DNA from: Egibacteraceae bacterium
GTDB taxonomy: Bacteria > Actinomycetota > Nitriliruptoria > Euzebyales > Egibacteraceae
Assembly (NCBI GenBank): GCA_030447925.1
Contig: JAUJNX010000001.1
Coordinates: 1,084,973-1,148,972 of the forward strand
Reading direction: 5' to 3'
Length of the DNA stretch: 64,000 nt
This document shows, one piece after another, positions 24,603 through 33,291 of the stretch (position 1 is its first letter; each line of letters begins with the position of its first letter). The position numbers and the translations under genes are program-made. A model generated the notes under the pieces. The model saw only the letters and a list, made by a program, of their open reading frames with translations, was not told the DNA's origin and searched no databases.

Positions 24603-25445
24603 CTACGGCGCGGCCGACCAGCGCTGCTGCCAGCGCGCGCGCATCCCGGGCGCCGACGCGTCGCGGTCCAGGGCCGCGAGCGCCTCGCGCACCACCGCCC
24701 CCGCCTCCTCGGCCCGGTCGCGCGGGCCGCGCAGGCGGATGGTGCAGACCCGCCCCGGATAGGACCCGACGGCCACGTCGGGGAAGCGGGCGACCAGGGC
24801 CTCCAGGGTGGGGCTCAGCGCGGACTCGGGGTACTCGTGGGTCAGCTCCACGACGTGCAGCGGGGTCCCGCGGCCGGCGAGCAGGGCCGGCTCGACGCCC
24901 GCGGCGACGATGCGCCGCAGCTCGTCGGGCACGCCGGGCAGCACCACGACGGTCGCGCCGCCGTCGCGGCCCGCGCCGCCGTCGACGTCCACCGCGACGC
25001 CGGGCGCGATGCCGTGCGCGCCGGGGAGCAGGTAGGCGTCGCGCGGGACCTGCGCCATCTTGCGCAGCGCCCGCTCGTGCTCGGGCGTGACCGTCGCGCC
25101 CTGGGCGCGCGTGCGCGCGAGCACCTCGCTGATGCGCCCGTCCAGGAGGGGCTCGGTCCGCAGGCCGGTGCCCAGGCTCGCGGCGACCGCCTCCAGGGTC
25201 AGGTCGTCGGGCGTCGACCCGATCCCGCCCGAGGTCAGCACCACCCGCGGCCGGGCGCGGGCGAGCTCGGTCGTCAGCGCCTCGTCGATCGCCGCGGCGT
25301 CGTCGGGCACGGTCACGACGCGGTCCAGCGGCACCCCCAGCGCGGCGAGCCGCCCCGCGATCCACCCGGAGTTGGTGTCCTGCACGAACCCGCCCAGGAT
25401 CTCGTCCCCGATGACGATCACCGAGACCCGCAGGGACGTGTTCAT
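24603..25445 (-). CDS. CinA/MoaB-type molybdopterin-binding domain protein
   Basis: A 280-residue protein matching the N-terminal half of CinA (competence/damage-inducible protein A): VSVIVIGDEILGGFVQDTNS, VVLTSGGIGSTPDDLTLEAV, TPEHERALRKMAQVPRDAYL, and VVVLPGVPDELRRI. The C-terminal nicotinamide-nucleotide amidase domain of full CinA is absent. Stand-alone forms are pyrophosphatase-like or of unknown role. It lies upstream of mca on the same strand with a 70-base gap. Confidence 0.8.
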   Translation of the reverse strand: MNTSLRVSVIVIGDEILGGFVQDTNSGWIAGRLAALGVPLDRVVTVPDDAAAIDEALTTELARARPRVVLTSGGIGSTPDDLTLEAVAASLGTGLRTEPLLDGRISEVLARTRAQGATVTPEHERALRKMAQVPRDAYLLPGAHGIAPGVAVDVDGGAGRDGGATVVVLPGVPDELRRIVAAGVEPALLAGRGTPLHVVELTHEYPESALSPTLEALVARFPDVAVGSYPGRVCTIRLRGPRDRAEEAGAVVREALAALDRDASAPGMRARWQQRWSAAP

Positions 25446-25506
25446 CTGGACGAGGATACGAGCGGGGCGCGCGGGGGGACGGCCCCGTGCGCCCTAGGAT
25501 CGCGCC

Positions 25507-26360
25507 ATGTACACCGATCCTGAGGAAGCCCGGTCCGACCTCCTGCTCGCGGGCGCGGTGTACCTGTTCGGGCCCCTGCTGCTGTCCGCTCTGGGCTTCC
25601 TGGGCGCCGTGCCGGTCGTGGGCGAGCTGCTCGTTATCGCGACCCCGCTGCTGACCACCATCGTGGTCCCGCTGCTGCTGATCCGCTGGCGGGGGGAGAA
25701 GCTCGGCGCGTACGGGCTGAGCGGGGACCGCGGGCCCGGCCTGCGCCTGGGGCTGCTGCTCAGCCTCCCCCTGGTGGTCGCCGTCGCGGTCGGGCCCGCC
25801 CTGGACGGCCGCATCCCCGACGGGACCCTCCCCTCGCTGGCGGTGGGCGGGCCGTGGCTGCCGGTGGTGGCCAACATCGCGCGCTGGATCGGGCTGGTCG
25901 GGCTGGGGCTGTACGCCACGGTCAAGGCGCGCGACGCGTTCCGCTCCGACCTCTACGCGGTGCGCACCGGCATCGCCGAGGTCAGCCGGGTCCTGGGGAT
26001 CGTCGGCGGCGTCGCCGCGCTGCTGCTGCTGGTGGCCGCCCGCGGGCGCTGCCGCTGTCGCTGCTGCTCCTGCCGCTGGGCGCGGCCGTCGCGGTCTACC
26101 TGCTGCACCGCTCGGTGCGCGGCCCGAGCAGCACCACGCGCATGACCCTGGTCGCGCCGGTGGTGCTGCTGGCCCTCGGGCCGTTCAACCTGTTCGCCGC
26201 GGTGACCAACCCCGGCGGGTTCCTGGGGTCGGCCTACGCGGCCGCCTACGCGGGCGCGGTCGGGCTGCTGGTGGCGGGGTCGCTGGAGGGCCGGCGGACC
26301 GGCTGGGCCGCGGTCGCGCTGGGCGTCGTGCTGGCGCTGCTCGTGCCGGTCGCGTTCTAG
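25507..26360 (+). CDS. Multi-pass membrane protein, frame broken near 26045
   Basis: The first part (25507 to about 26045) has five to six hydrophobic segments, including YLFGPLLLSALGFLGAVPVV, LRLGLLLSLPLVVAVAVG and VLGIVGGVAALLLLVAARG. The second part, in the next frame, continues as ALPLSLLLLPLGAAVAVYLL, LVAPVVLLALGPFNLFAAV and AVALGVVLALLVPVAF. One extra base near 26040-26055, in a GC-only stretch, makes a single protein of about 285 residues. The EKLGAYGLS phrase recalls CPBP-type membrane proteins, but I cannot see their catalytic motifs. TAGGAT ends 7 bases before the ATG, so it is probably leaderless. Confidence 0.65.
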
Positions 26361-26393
26361 CCACCGGCGGGCCCATCGGTTACACATGTCCGC

Positions 26394-26750
26394 ATGGCTG
26401 TCCACGAGGTACCCGACCTTCGCTGCCGCTACGTCGAGGTCGTGCTGCCGCCCGGCAAGGTGACGGACCTGACCGACCTCACCGAGGTGGACGCCGACGT
26501 CGACCGCGCCATCCGGGCCGACGTGCAGGTCCAGGGCGAGCCCGTGCGCGTGCGCTGGGACGGCGGTGAGCCCGCCCAGAACAAGGGCCACCGGATCCTC
26601 ACCCACCAGGTCTTCACCCTGCACGGCGACGCGCTGCGGCGGGCGCGCTTCACCCCGGCGGCGCCGGGCAGCGACCTGCTGCCGCTGTTCGCCAGCCAGA
26701 TCAGCGTGACGCTGTACTACCCGGACGGGGAGGCCCCGGCCGCCCCGTAG
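26394..26750 (+). CDS. Conserved hypothetical protein
   Basis: 118 residues, soluble, with no recognised domain. It starts VHEVPDLRCRYVEVVLPPGK and contains an aspartate-rich stretch (TDLTDLTEVDADVDR) and a VFTLHGDAL segment. The ACACAT hexamer ends 7 bases before the ATG, so the message may be leaderless. It lies directly upstream of ettA, with 9 bases between, but ettA has its own -10 element inside this gene's last codons. Confidence 0.55.
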   Translation: MAVHEVPDLRCRYVEVVLPPGKVTDLTDLTEVDADVDRAIRADVQVQGEPVRVRWDGGEPAQNKGHRILTHQVFTLHGDALRRARFTPAAPGSDLLPLFASQISVTLYYPDGEAPAAP

Positions 26751-26759
26751 CATGTCGGC

Positions 26760-28435
26760 ATGGCCGAGTACGTGTACGTCATGAAGGGGCTGACCAAGGT
26801 CGTCCCGCCCAAGAAGGAGATCCTCTCGGGGATCTGGCTGTCGTTCCTGCCGGGCGCCAAGATCGGCGTGATCGGTCCCAACGGGGCGGGCAAGTCGACC
26901 CTGCTGCGGATCATGGCGGGGCTGGACACCGAGTTCGAGGGCGAGGCCTTCGCGGGCCAGGGCGTCCGCGTCGGGCACCTGTCCCAGGAGCCCCAGCTGG
27001 ACCCCGCCAAGGACGTCCGCGGCAACATCATGGAGGGCGTGGGGGAGACCGCCGCGCTGCTGGACCGCTACAACCAGCTCACGGCGCAGATGGCCGAGCC
27101 TCTCGACGACGACGTGATGGCCAAGGTCTACGAGGAGTTCGCCCAGGTCTCCGACGCCGTCGACGCCGCCAACGCGTGGGACCTGGACCGCACCGTCGAG
27201 ATCGCCATGGACGCCCTGCGCGTCCCGCCGGGCGACGCCGACGTCACCACCCTGTCCGGCGGGGAGCGGCGCCGGGTGGCGCTGTGCCGCCTGCTGCTGT
27301 CCCGGCCGGACCTGCTCCTGCTCGACGAGCCCACCAACCACCTGGACGCCGAGAGCGTCGCCTGGCTGGAGCGCACGCTGCAGGAGTACCCGGGCACCGT
27401 GGTCGCGATCACCCACGACCGCTACTTCCTGGACAACGTGGCGGAGTGGATCCTGGAGCTGGACCGCGGCAAGGGCCACCCGTTCCAGGGCAACTACACC
27501 GGCTGGCTGGACAGGAAGCGGGCGCGGCTGGCCGCGGAGGAGAAGCAGGAGTCCGCGCGCCGCCGGACCCTGGAGCGCGAGCTGGAGTGGGTGCGGATGT
27601 CGCCCCGCGCGCGCCAGGCCAAGTCCAAGGCCCGCCTCGGCGCGTATGAGTCCCTGCTGGCCCAGGGCCCGCGGAGCGGTCCGGCACCGCGGAGATCGTC
27701 ATCCCCAATGGCGGGCGCCTCGGCGACGTCGTCGTGGAGGCCCAGCACGTCGCCAAGGGCTTCGACGACCGCCTGCTCGTGTCCGACCTCACCTTCTCCC
27801 TGCCGCCGGGCGGCATCGTCGGCGTCGTCGGGCCCAACGGCGCGGGCAAGACCACGCTGTTCCGTATGATCGTCGGCGCCGAGCAGCCCGACAGCGGCGT
27901 GCTGAAGGTCGGCGAGACCGTGGAGCTGGCCTACGTGGACCAGAGCCGCGACGCCCTGGACCCCGACAAGACGGTGTTTGAGGAGATCACCGACGGCCTG
28001 GACGTCCTCACCGTCGGCACCCGCGAGGTCGCCTCCCGCGCCTACGTCGCGACCTTCAACTTCCGCGGGCCCGACCAGCAGAAGAAGGTCGGCGTCGCCT
28101 CGGGCGGCGAGCGCAACCGGGTCCACCTGGCCAAGCTGCTGCGCCGGGGCGGCAACCTGCTGCTGCTCGACGAGCCGACCAACGACCTGGACGTCGACAC
28201 GCTGCGGGCGCTGGAGGACGCGCTGCTCGACTTCGCCGGCTGCGCGGTGGTCATCAGCCACGACCGCTGGTTCCTGGACCGGATCGCCACCCACACCCTG
28301 GCCTTCGAGGGCGACAGCCGGGTCGTGTTCTACCCGGGCAACTTCAGCGAGTACGAGGCCGACCGGCGGGCCCGCCTGGGCGTCGAGGCCGAGCAGCCGC
28401 ACCGCATCAAGTACAAGCCGCTCGTGCGCCAGTAG
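26760..28435 (+). CDS. ettA: Energy-dependent translational throttle protein EttA (ABC-F), frame broken near 27670
   Basis: EttA binds the ribosomal E site and gates entry into elongation according to the ATP/ADP ratio. Two ABC domains are complete: [12 protein letters not shown] with [17 protein letters not shown] and [12 protein letters not shown], then [12 protein letters not shown] with [15 protein letters not shown] and [12 protein letters not shown]. The linker and arm ([29 protein letters not shown]) and the C-terminal [10 protein letters not shown] are typical of EttA. The two halves lie in different frames. The family linker ([19 protein letters not shown]) is recovered by one extra base near 27668-27675, so a lost base in the assembly is likely. 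TAGCAT ends 7 bases before the ATG. Confidence 0.9.
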
Positions 28436-28449
28436 TGCCAGTGGGAAGA

Positions 28450-28480
28450 GTGCGAACCCCCGGTTCGCACTGTTCGCACC
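28450..28480. promoter_or_regulatory. Inverted plus direct repeat upstream of nirA
   Basis: GTGCGAACC-CCC-GGTTCGCAC (28450-28470) is a perfect 9-base inverted repeat. It is followed at once by TGTTCGCACC, which repeats GTTCGCAC. It lies 40 bases before the nirA ATG and just after ettA. It may be an operator for sulfur control, or the ettA terminator; the extra direct copy favours an operator. Confidence 0.55.
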
Positions 28481-28519
28481 GCAGGAGGACGGCAGGGCCG
28501 CGGCTACCTTCGTCCCCCT

Positions 28520-30237
28520 ATGGCGACCACGACACCAGCGCAGCACCGCCAGCCCGGCGCCCGCCCCGCGCCCCCAGGGGCAGTGGGCGGCGGGGGACCG
28601 GACCCCGCTCAACGGTGCGGAGCGGCTGAAGCAGGACTCCCCGCCGCTCGCCGTCCGGGAGCGCGTGGAGCGGGTCTACGCCCGGGAGGGCTTCGGCGCC
28701 ATCTCCCCGGAGGACCTGGAAGGAGCAGCTCAAGTGGTGGGGGCTGTACACCCAGCGCCGCCAGGACGCCCCGGCAGCGGCCACCGGCGCCCCCGCCGAG
28801 CAGCTGTGGGACCCCTACTTCATGCTGCGGGTGCGCACCGACGGCGGGATGCTCACCGCCGACCAACTGCGCGCGATCGCGTGGGCCTCCGAGACCCACG
28901 GCCGTGACGTCGCCGACGTCACCGACCGCCAGAACGTCCAGCTGCACTGGATCCGCATCGAGGACGTCCCGGCGATCTGGGAGCGGCTCGAGGCGGTCGG
29001 GCTGACCTCGGGCATGGCCTGCGGCGACGTGCCCCGCGGGTTCCTGGGCTGCCCGGTCGCCGGCCGCGACGCGGGCGAGGTGCTCGACGCCACCGCGGTG
29101 CTGCGCGCCACCGCCGCGCGCGCCCTGGGCAACCCCGCCTACGAGAACCTGCCGCGCAAGTTCAAGACCTCGATCGCCGGCTGCGGCCAGCGCTGCGCGC
29201 AGCCCGAGATCAACGACGTCAGCTTCGTCGGCGCCGTCGGCCCCGACGGCACCCCGGGCTTCGACCTGCTCGTCGGCGGGGGGCTGGGGACCGCCCCGCA
29301 CCTGGCGCAGCGGCTCGGTACCTTCGTGGCGCCGGAGCTGGTGCCCGACGTCTGGGAGGCCGTCGCCGGGGCGTTCCGCGACCACGGGTACCGCCGGTCG
29401 CGCAAGCACGCGCGCCTGAAGTTCCTGGTCGCCGACGTCGGCGCGCAGGGCTTCCGCGAGATCGTCGAGAAGGAGTACCTCGGCCACGCCCTGCCCGACC
29501 TGGCGGCCCCGCCGCCCGGCGCGGGGGACCGGGCCGACCACGTGGGCGTCTTCGCCCAGTCCGACGGCCGCGCCTACGTCGGCGTCGCCCCCCGGGCCGG
29601 GCGGGTGCACGGGTCCCAGCTGCGGGCCGTCGCCGACCTCGCCGACCGCCACGGGTCGGGGACGGTGGCGCTGACGACCCAGCAGAAGCTGGTCGTGCTC
29701 GACGTCGACCCCGGCCGGGTCCCCGACCTGGTCGGGGCCCTGGACGGCCACGACCTGCGCGCCCGGGCGCACCCCTTCCGCCGCACGACCATGGCCTGCA
29801 CGGGCATCGAGTTCTGCAAGCTCGCCCTGGCCGAGACCAAGGGCACCGCGGACCGGCTCTACCGCGAGCTGGAGCGCCGCCTGCCATACTGGGACGAGGA
29901 CGTGCGCATCAACGTCAACGGCTGCCCCAACAGCTGCGCCCGCTTCCAGGTCGCCGACATCGGCCTGATGGGCGCGCTGGTGCCCGGCCCCGACGGCACC
30001 CGCGGCGAGGGCTTCCTCGTCCACCTCGGCGGCGGGCTGGGGGAGGGGGCGGGGTTCGCGCGCAAGGCTAAGGGGGTGCGCGTCCGGGCGGAGGACGTGA
30101 CCGGCTACGTCGAGGCGCTGCTGCGCCGCTACCGCGACCGCCGGGGCGACGCGACGAGCTTCTCGGCCTACGTGCGCGGGCTCGACGACGCGGCGCTGTC
30201 GGAGTTCGCGGCCGCGCCCCACGCCTCCGGCGCCTGA
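28520..30237 (+). CDS. nirA: Ferredoxin-dependent sulfite/nitrite reductase, 5' part in three frames
   Basis: A siroheme and [4Fe-4S] enzyme that reduces sulfite to sulfide (or nitrite to ammonia) in the cytoplasm. From 28822 on the frame is clean: RVRTDGGMLTADQLRAIAW, TDRQNVQLHWIRIEDVP, then the cluster ligands CTGIEFCKLALAETKG and NVNGCPNSCARFQ. The N-terminal 100 residues are spread over three frames: MATTTPAQHRQPGARP, then RPQGQWAAGDRTPLNGAERL to about 28728, then KEQLKWWGLYTQRRQ. The zinc ribbon and cysH that follow mark it as the assimilatory sulfite reductase. Bases are probably missing near 28590 and 28730. Confidence 0.9.
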
Positions 30238-30238
30238 G

Positions 30239-30415
30239 GTGGGGACCGGCGGCGAGGGGACCGCGCGGGCCCAGCCGTTCCACTGCCCCTACTGCGGGGA
30301 GCCCGACCTCCGGCCGGGCGAGCAGCACGGCACCTGGTACTGCCTGACCTGCGACCGGCGCTGGCGCCTGGCCTTCCTGGGCCTGGGCCCGGGCGAGCAC
30401 GAGGGGGACGCATGA
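30239..30415 (+). CDS. Small zinc-ribbon protein between nirA and cysH
   Basis: 58 residues from a GTG at 30239, one base after the nirA stop, to a TGA that overlaps the cysH ATG (ATGA). It has two CxxC pairs, CPYCGE and CLTC, spaced as in a rubredoxin-like zinc ribbon, with an aromatic GTWYCLTC strand. It probably binds zinc or iron and may serve the sulfite reductase, because its position is strictly inside the operon. The direct role is unknown. Confidence 0.75.
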   Translation: MGTGGEGTARAQPFHCPYCGEPDLRPGEQHGTWYCLTCDRRWRLAFLGLGPGEHEGDA

Positions 30416-31089
30416 CCACCACCGCCCTGGAGCCGGCCCCGCCGGCCGACCTGGTGCGCGAGGCGCTGCGGCTGGACCGCGCGCCCGCCGCGGAGGTCGT
30501 CGCCTGGGCCGCGGACCGCTTCGGCGCCGGGCTCACGCTCACCTCGTCGTTCACCGACTGCGTCCTGCTCGACGTCGTCACGCGGGTCGTGCCGGACGTC
30601 GACGTCGTGTTCCTGGACACCGGCTACCACTTCCCGGAGACCCTGGCGTACCTGGACCTGGTGCGGGACCGCTACGACCTGCGGCTGCGCGTCCTCGCGC
30701 CGGAGACCGGGCCCGACGACCGCTGGCGCACCGACACCGACGCTTGCTGCGCCGCCCGCAAGGTCCAGCCGCTCGCCCGGGCCCTGGAGGGTCGCGCGGC
30801 CTGGGTCACCGGCCTGCGCCGGTCCGAGACCGCGGCCCGCGCGATGGCCCCGGTGCTGTCGTGGGACGAGCGCCGCGGCCTGGTCAAGGTCAACCCGCTG
30901 GCGACCTGGACCGACGCCGACGTCGCGGCCTACGCGGCCGGGCGCGACCTGCCCCGCCACCCGCTGGAGGCCGCGGGCTTCCGCTCGATCGGGTGCTGGC
31001 CGTGCACCCGCGCCACCCGCCCCGGCGAGGACGCCCGGGCGGGGCGCTGGCCGGGCACCGGCAAGACCGAGTGCGGCCTGCACCTCTAG
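30412..31089 (+). CDS. cysH: Adenylylsulfate (APS) reductase CysH
   Basis: A 225-residue enzyme that reduces APS to sulfite. The N-type ATP-pyrophosphatase fold is seen in TLTSSFTDCVLLDVV and FLDTGYHFPET. The paired cysteines (DACCAARK) and the later CWPCTR are the [4Fe-4S] ligands that distinguish APS reductases from PAPS reductases. The C-terminal ECGLHL carries the redox-active cysteine. It is the third gene of the nirA/zinc ribbon/cysH operon; its product, sulfite, is the substrate of NirA. Confidence 0.93.
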   Translation: MTTTALEPAPPADLVREALRLDRAPAAEVVAWAADRFGAGLTLTSSFTDCVLLDVVTRVVPDVDVVFLDTGYHFPETLAYLDLVRDRYDLRLRVLAPETGPDDRWRTDTDACCAARKVQPLARALEGRAAWVTGLRRSETAARAMAPVLSWDERRGLVKVNPLATWTDADVAAYAAGRDLPRHPLEAAGFRSIGCWPCTRATRPGEDARAGRWPGTGKTECGLHL

Positions 31090-31117
31090 CGGCGGGGAGA
31101 ACGTCCCGGAATAGGTC

Positions 31118-31145
31118 GAGGCCCCCGTGGTCGGGCGGGGGCCTC
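31118..31145. terminator. Strong hairpin after cysH
   Basis: GAGGCCCCCG and CGGGGGCCTC form a perfect 10-base stem around an 8-base loop. There is no T run. It can end the cysH operon on the plus strand, or a short minus-strand transcript from the promoter at 31201-31230. Confidence 0.75.
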
Positions 31146-31195
31146 GAAGCGCTCGTCGGTGGAGTGCGGGCGGGTCCACCTGGCGCTATGACGTG
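31118..31195 (-). ncRNA. Candidate small RNA between cysH and the mshC-like gene
   Basis: On the minus strand TTGGAG (31230-31225), an 18-base spacer and TACACT (31206-31201) make a good promoter in an AT-rich patch. No gene lies downstream: the next 75 bases lead straight into the hairpin at 31145-31118. A transcript of about 75-80 bases would start near 31194. It is an inference from promoter and hairpin only. The alternative is a chance promoter with read-through antisense to cysH. Confidence 0.35.
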
Positions 31196-31200
31196 TGTCC

Positions 31201-31230
31201 AGTGTATGCCCGTCTGTACCGAAACTCCAA
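31201..31230 (-). promoter_or_regulatory. Orphan sigma-70-type promoter in a convergent gap
   Basis: TTGGAG-N18-TACACT on the minus strand. It lies in the AT-rich block 31190-31260, which stands out from the surrounding 74% GC. Both neighbouring genes end here, so it does not serve either of them. Confidence 0.45.
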
Positions 31231-31276
31231 CCCTTCGTGACGATGATTTCACGAATTCTCGAGCCGGGGGTGCCCG

Positions 31277-32437
31277 TCATCCCCGGGACGGGGGGAACGC
31301 GAAGCCCAGCGCGCCGCCCAGCTGGCGCAGGGTGGCCCCGGCGCCCGCCTGGGCGGCCTCGTCGAGCACCGCGATCGCCGCCGGGGTGTCCACGTCGTCC
31401 TCCATCGCGGCGGCGAAGCGCTCCTCCAGGTCCGGGCGCTCACCCCCGTGGGCGGCCGCGTCGGTCCAGGCCTTGTGCGCGCCGGCGGACTGGGCCATCG
31501 CGACCTCGTCGTACTCCCACGGCGACCGGTAGTGGTGCTCCAGCAGGTGGCGGCGGACCGCGCCGGCCTCGTAGCGCTCGAGCAGGTCACGGACGAAGAC
31601 CAGGTTCCCGAGCGACTTCGACATCTTCTCGCCGTCCAGCCCGACCAGGCCGACGTGGAACCACGCCCGCGCGAACGGGCCCTGGCCGGTCAGGTGCTCG
31701 GCCTGCTGGATCTCGGCCTCGTGGTGGGGGAAGACCAGGTCGCTGCCGCCGGCGTGGATGTCCAGGACCCCGCCCAGCTCCTCCATCACCATCGCGGAGC
31801 ACTCGATGTGCCAGCCGGGGCGCCCGGGCGGGCAGTCCGGGACGGGGCTCTCCCACGACGGCTCGCCGGCCGCGGAGGGCTGCCAGAGCAGGAAGTCGAC
31901 GGCGGCGCGCTTGCCCGTGGCGTCGGGGTCGCCGCCCTTGGCCGCGAACTGGCGCAGCATCTCCTCGGCGTCCAGACCCGACAGGGCGCCCCAGGTCGCC
32001 GAGGCGGCGGTGTCGAAGTACACGCGCCCGTCGGGCAGGGCGTAGGCGCTGCCGGTGTCCAGCAGCCCCCGCACGGCGGCGCGGATGGCCGGGATGGCGC
32101 GGGTGGGGCGGGGCACCGCGGTGGGGGCCAGCAGCCCGAGGGCGGCGAGGTCGCGGTCGAAGCGCTCGACCTCCGCCTGGCCCAGGGCGAGGTAGTCCTC
32201 GCCGCGCTCGCGGGCCACGCCCAGGATGTCGTCGTCGACGTCGGTGACGTTGCGCACCGACAGGACGCGGTGCCCGCGGGCGGTCAGCCAGCGGACCAGC
32301 GCGTCGACGCTGGCGTAGGTGAAGGCGTGGCCCAGGTGCGCCGACGCGTACGGCGTGATGCCGCAGGTGTAGACGCGCACGGTGTGGCCGAGGGCGAGGT
32401 CGACGCGTCGTCGCGTCCGGGTGTCGTACAGCCGCAT
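31277..32437 (-). CDS. mshC: MshC-like cysteine ligase (class I cysteinyl-tRNA synthetase family)
   Basis: 386 residues with the class I HLGH (34-37) and KMSKS motifs and the zinc-binding cysteine C25 (YTCGITPYASAHLGHAF). The pocket motif is WHIECSAMVMEELGGVLDIH then GGSDLVFPHHEAEI. MshC joins cysteine to GlcN-Ins in mycothiol synthesis. It is favoured over true CysRS because the protein lacks the about 80-residue anticodon-binding C-terminus and has the MshC-like GLVGLDGEKMSKSLGNLVFV. Mca in the same window supports mycothiol. A truncated CysRS paralogue remains possible. It lies upstream of nothing on its strand and converges on cysH. Confidence 0.75.
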   Translation of the reverse strand: MRLYDTRTRRRVDLALGHTVRVYTCGITPYASAHLGHAFTYASVDALVRWLTARGHRVLSVRNVTDVDDDILGVARERGEDYLALGQAEVERFDRDLAALGLLAPTAVPRPTRAIPAIRAAVRGLLDTGSAYALPDGRVYFDTAASATWGALSGLDAEEMLRQFAAKGGDPDATGKRAAVDFLLWQPSAAGEPSWESPVPDCPPGRPGWHIECSAMVMEELGGVLDIHAGGSDLVFPHHEAEIQQAEHLTGQGPFARAWFHVGLVGLDGEKMSKSLGNLVFVRDLLERYEAGAVRRHLLEHHYRSPWEYDEVAMAQSAGAHKAWTDAAAHGGERPDLEERFAAAMEDDVDTPAAIAVLDEAAQAGAGATLRQLGGALGFAFPPSRG

Positions 32438-32491
32438 GCGGCCGAGGATATCTGTGCGCCGTCAAGCATCCGGCGGCCCGGGGGGCGCACC

Positions 32492-33244
32492 TCAGGCGCC
32501 GGGCGGCTCGGGGTCCTCCGGCGGGTGGACGAGCCGGGGCGGGGGGACCCAGGCGTCGCCCAGCACGCGGCGGGCCGCCGCGGCCACCGGCCCCCAGCTG
32601 GCGCGGTGGATCCGGCTGGGCCCCCGCGCCGCCAGGTGGGCCTTGTGCGACGGGGAGGGGTAGCCCTTGTTCGACGAGAAGTCGTACCCCGGGAACGACG
32701 GGCAGGCCCGGCCCATGAGGTCGTCACGGGTCACCTTGGCCACGATCGACGCCGCCGCGATCGAGGCGGAGCGCGCGTCCCCGCCGATGACGCGCTGGTT
32801 GGTGGTCCCGTAGCCGGCCAGGAAGTCCCAGTTGCCGTCGATCAGCACGACGTCGGGGCGGACGGCCAGCCCCGAGACCGCCCGGTGGGCCGCCAGGCGC
32901 ATGGCGTCGGCCATGCCGATGCGGTCGATCTCGTCGTTGGTGACGTGGCCGACGGCGGTGGCCAGGGCGAAGCCGGCGAGGCGGCCGGCCAGCTCGCGCC
33001 GGCGGGCGGGGTCCAGGACCTTGGAGTCGCGCAGCTTGTACATGCGCCGGTCCGGCGGCAGCACCACCGCGCCGACTGTCAGCGGCCCCGCCCAGGCGCC
33101 GCGCCCGACCTCGTCGACCCCGGCGACCACCGCGCCCTGGTCCCACCACCCGCGCTCGATCCCCACGCCCGGGACGTCGGGGAGCCGCCGCCGGCGGCCC
33201 GCCCTGTACTGCACGTTCTTGCGCTGGCTCACCGGCAGCCCCAT
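32492..33244 (-). CDS. rnhB: Ribonuclease HII
   Basis: A 250-residue enzyme that removes RNA from RNA-DNA hybrids and misinserted ribonucleotides. Catalytic residues are in VAGVDEVGRGAWAGPLTVGA (Asp-Glu), VVLIDGNWDF and SIAAASIVAKVTRD. The N-terminal 35 residues are a basic extension. The start (ATG at 33244) overlaps nothing and is followed upstream by a 47-base gap to a divergent gene. Length is normal. Confidence 0.93.
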   Translation of the reverse strand: MGLPVSQRKNVQYRAGRRRRLPDVPGVGIERGWWDQGAVVAGVDEVGRGAWAGPLTVGAVVLPPDRRMYKLRDSKVLDPARRRELAGRLAGFALATAVGHVTNDEIDRIGMADAMRLAAHRAVSGLAVRPDVVLIDGNWDFLAGYGTTNQRVIGGDARSASIAAASIVAKVTRDDLMGRACPSFPGYDFSSNKGYPSPSHKAHLAARGPSRIHRASWGPVAAAARRVLGDAWVPPPRLVHPPEDPEPPGA

Positions 33245-33291
33245 GCCCGGACACCCTACCCTGGTCGCCCGAGGGTGCCGGAGGAGGACCG

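Noticed and set aside
31086-31280. A 64-codon minus-strand open frame in the cysH/mshC-like gap
   Set aside because: It runs through the promoter and hairpin, has no ribosome binding site and no plausible protein features; a non-coding reading is preferred.
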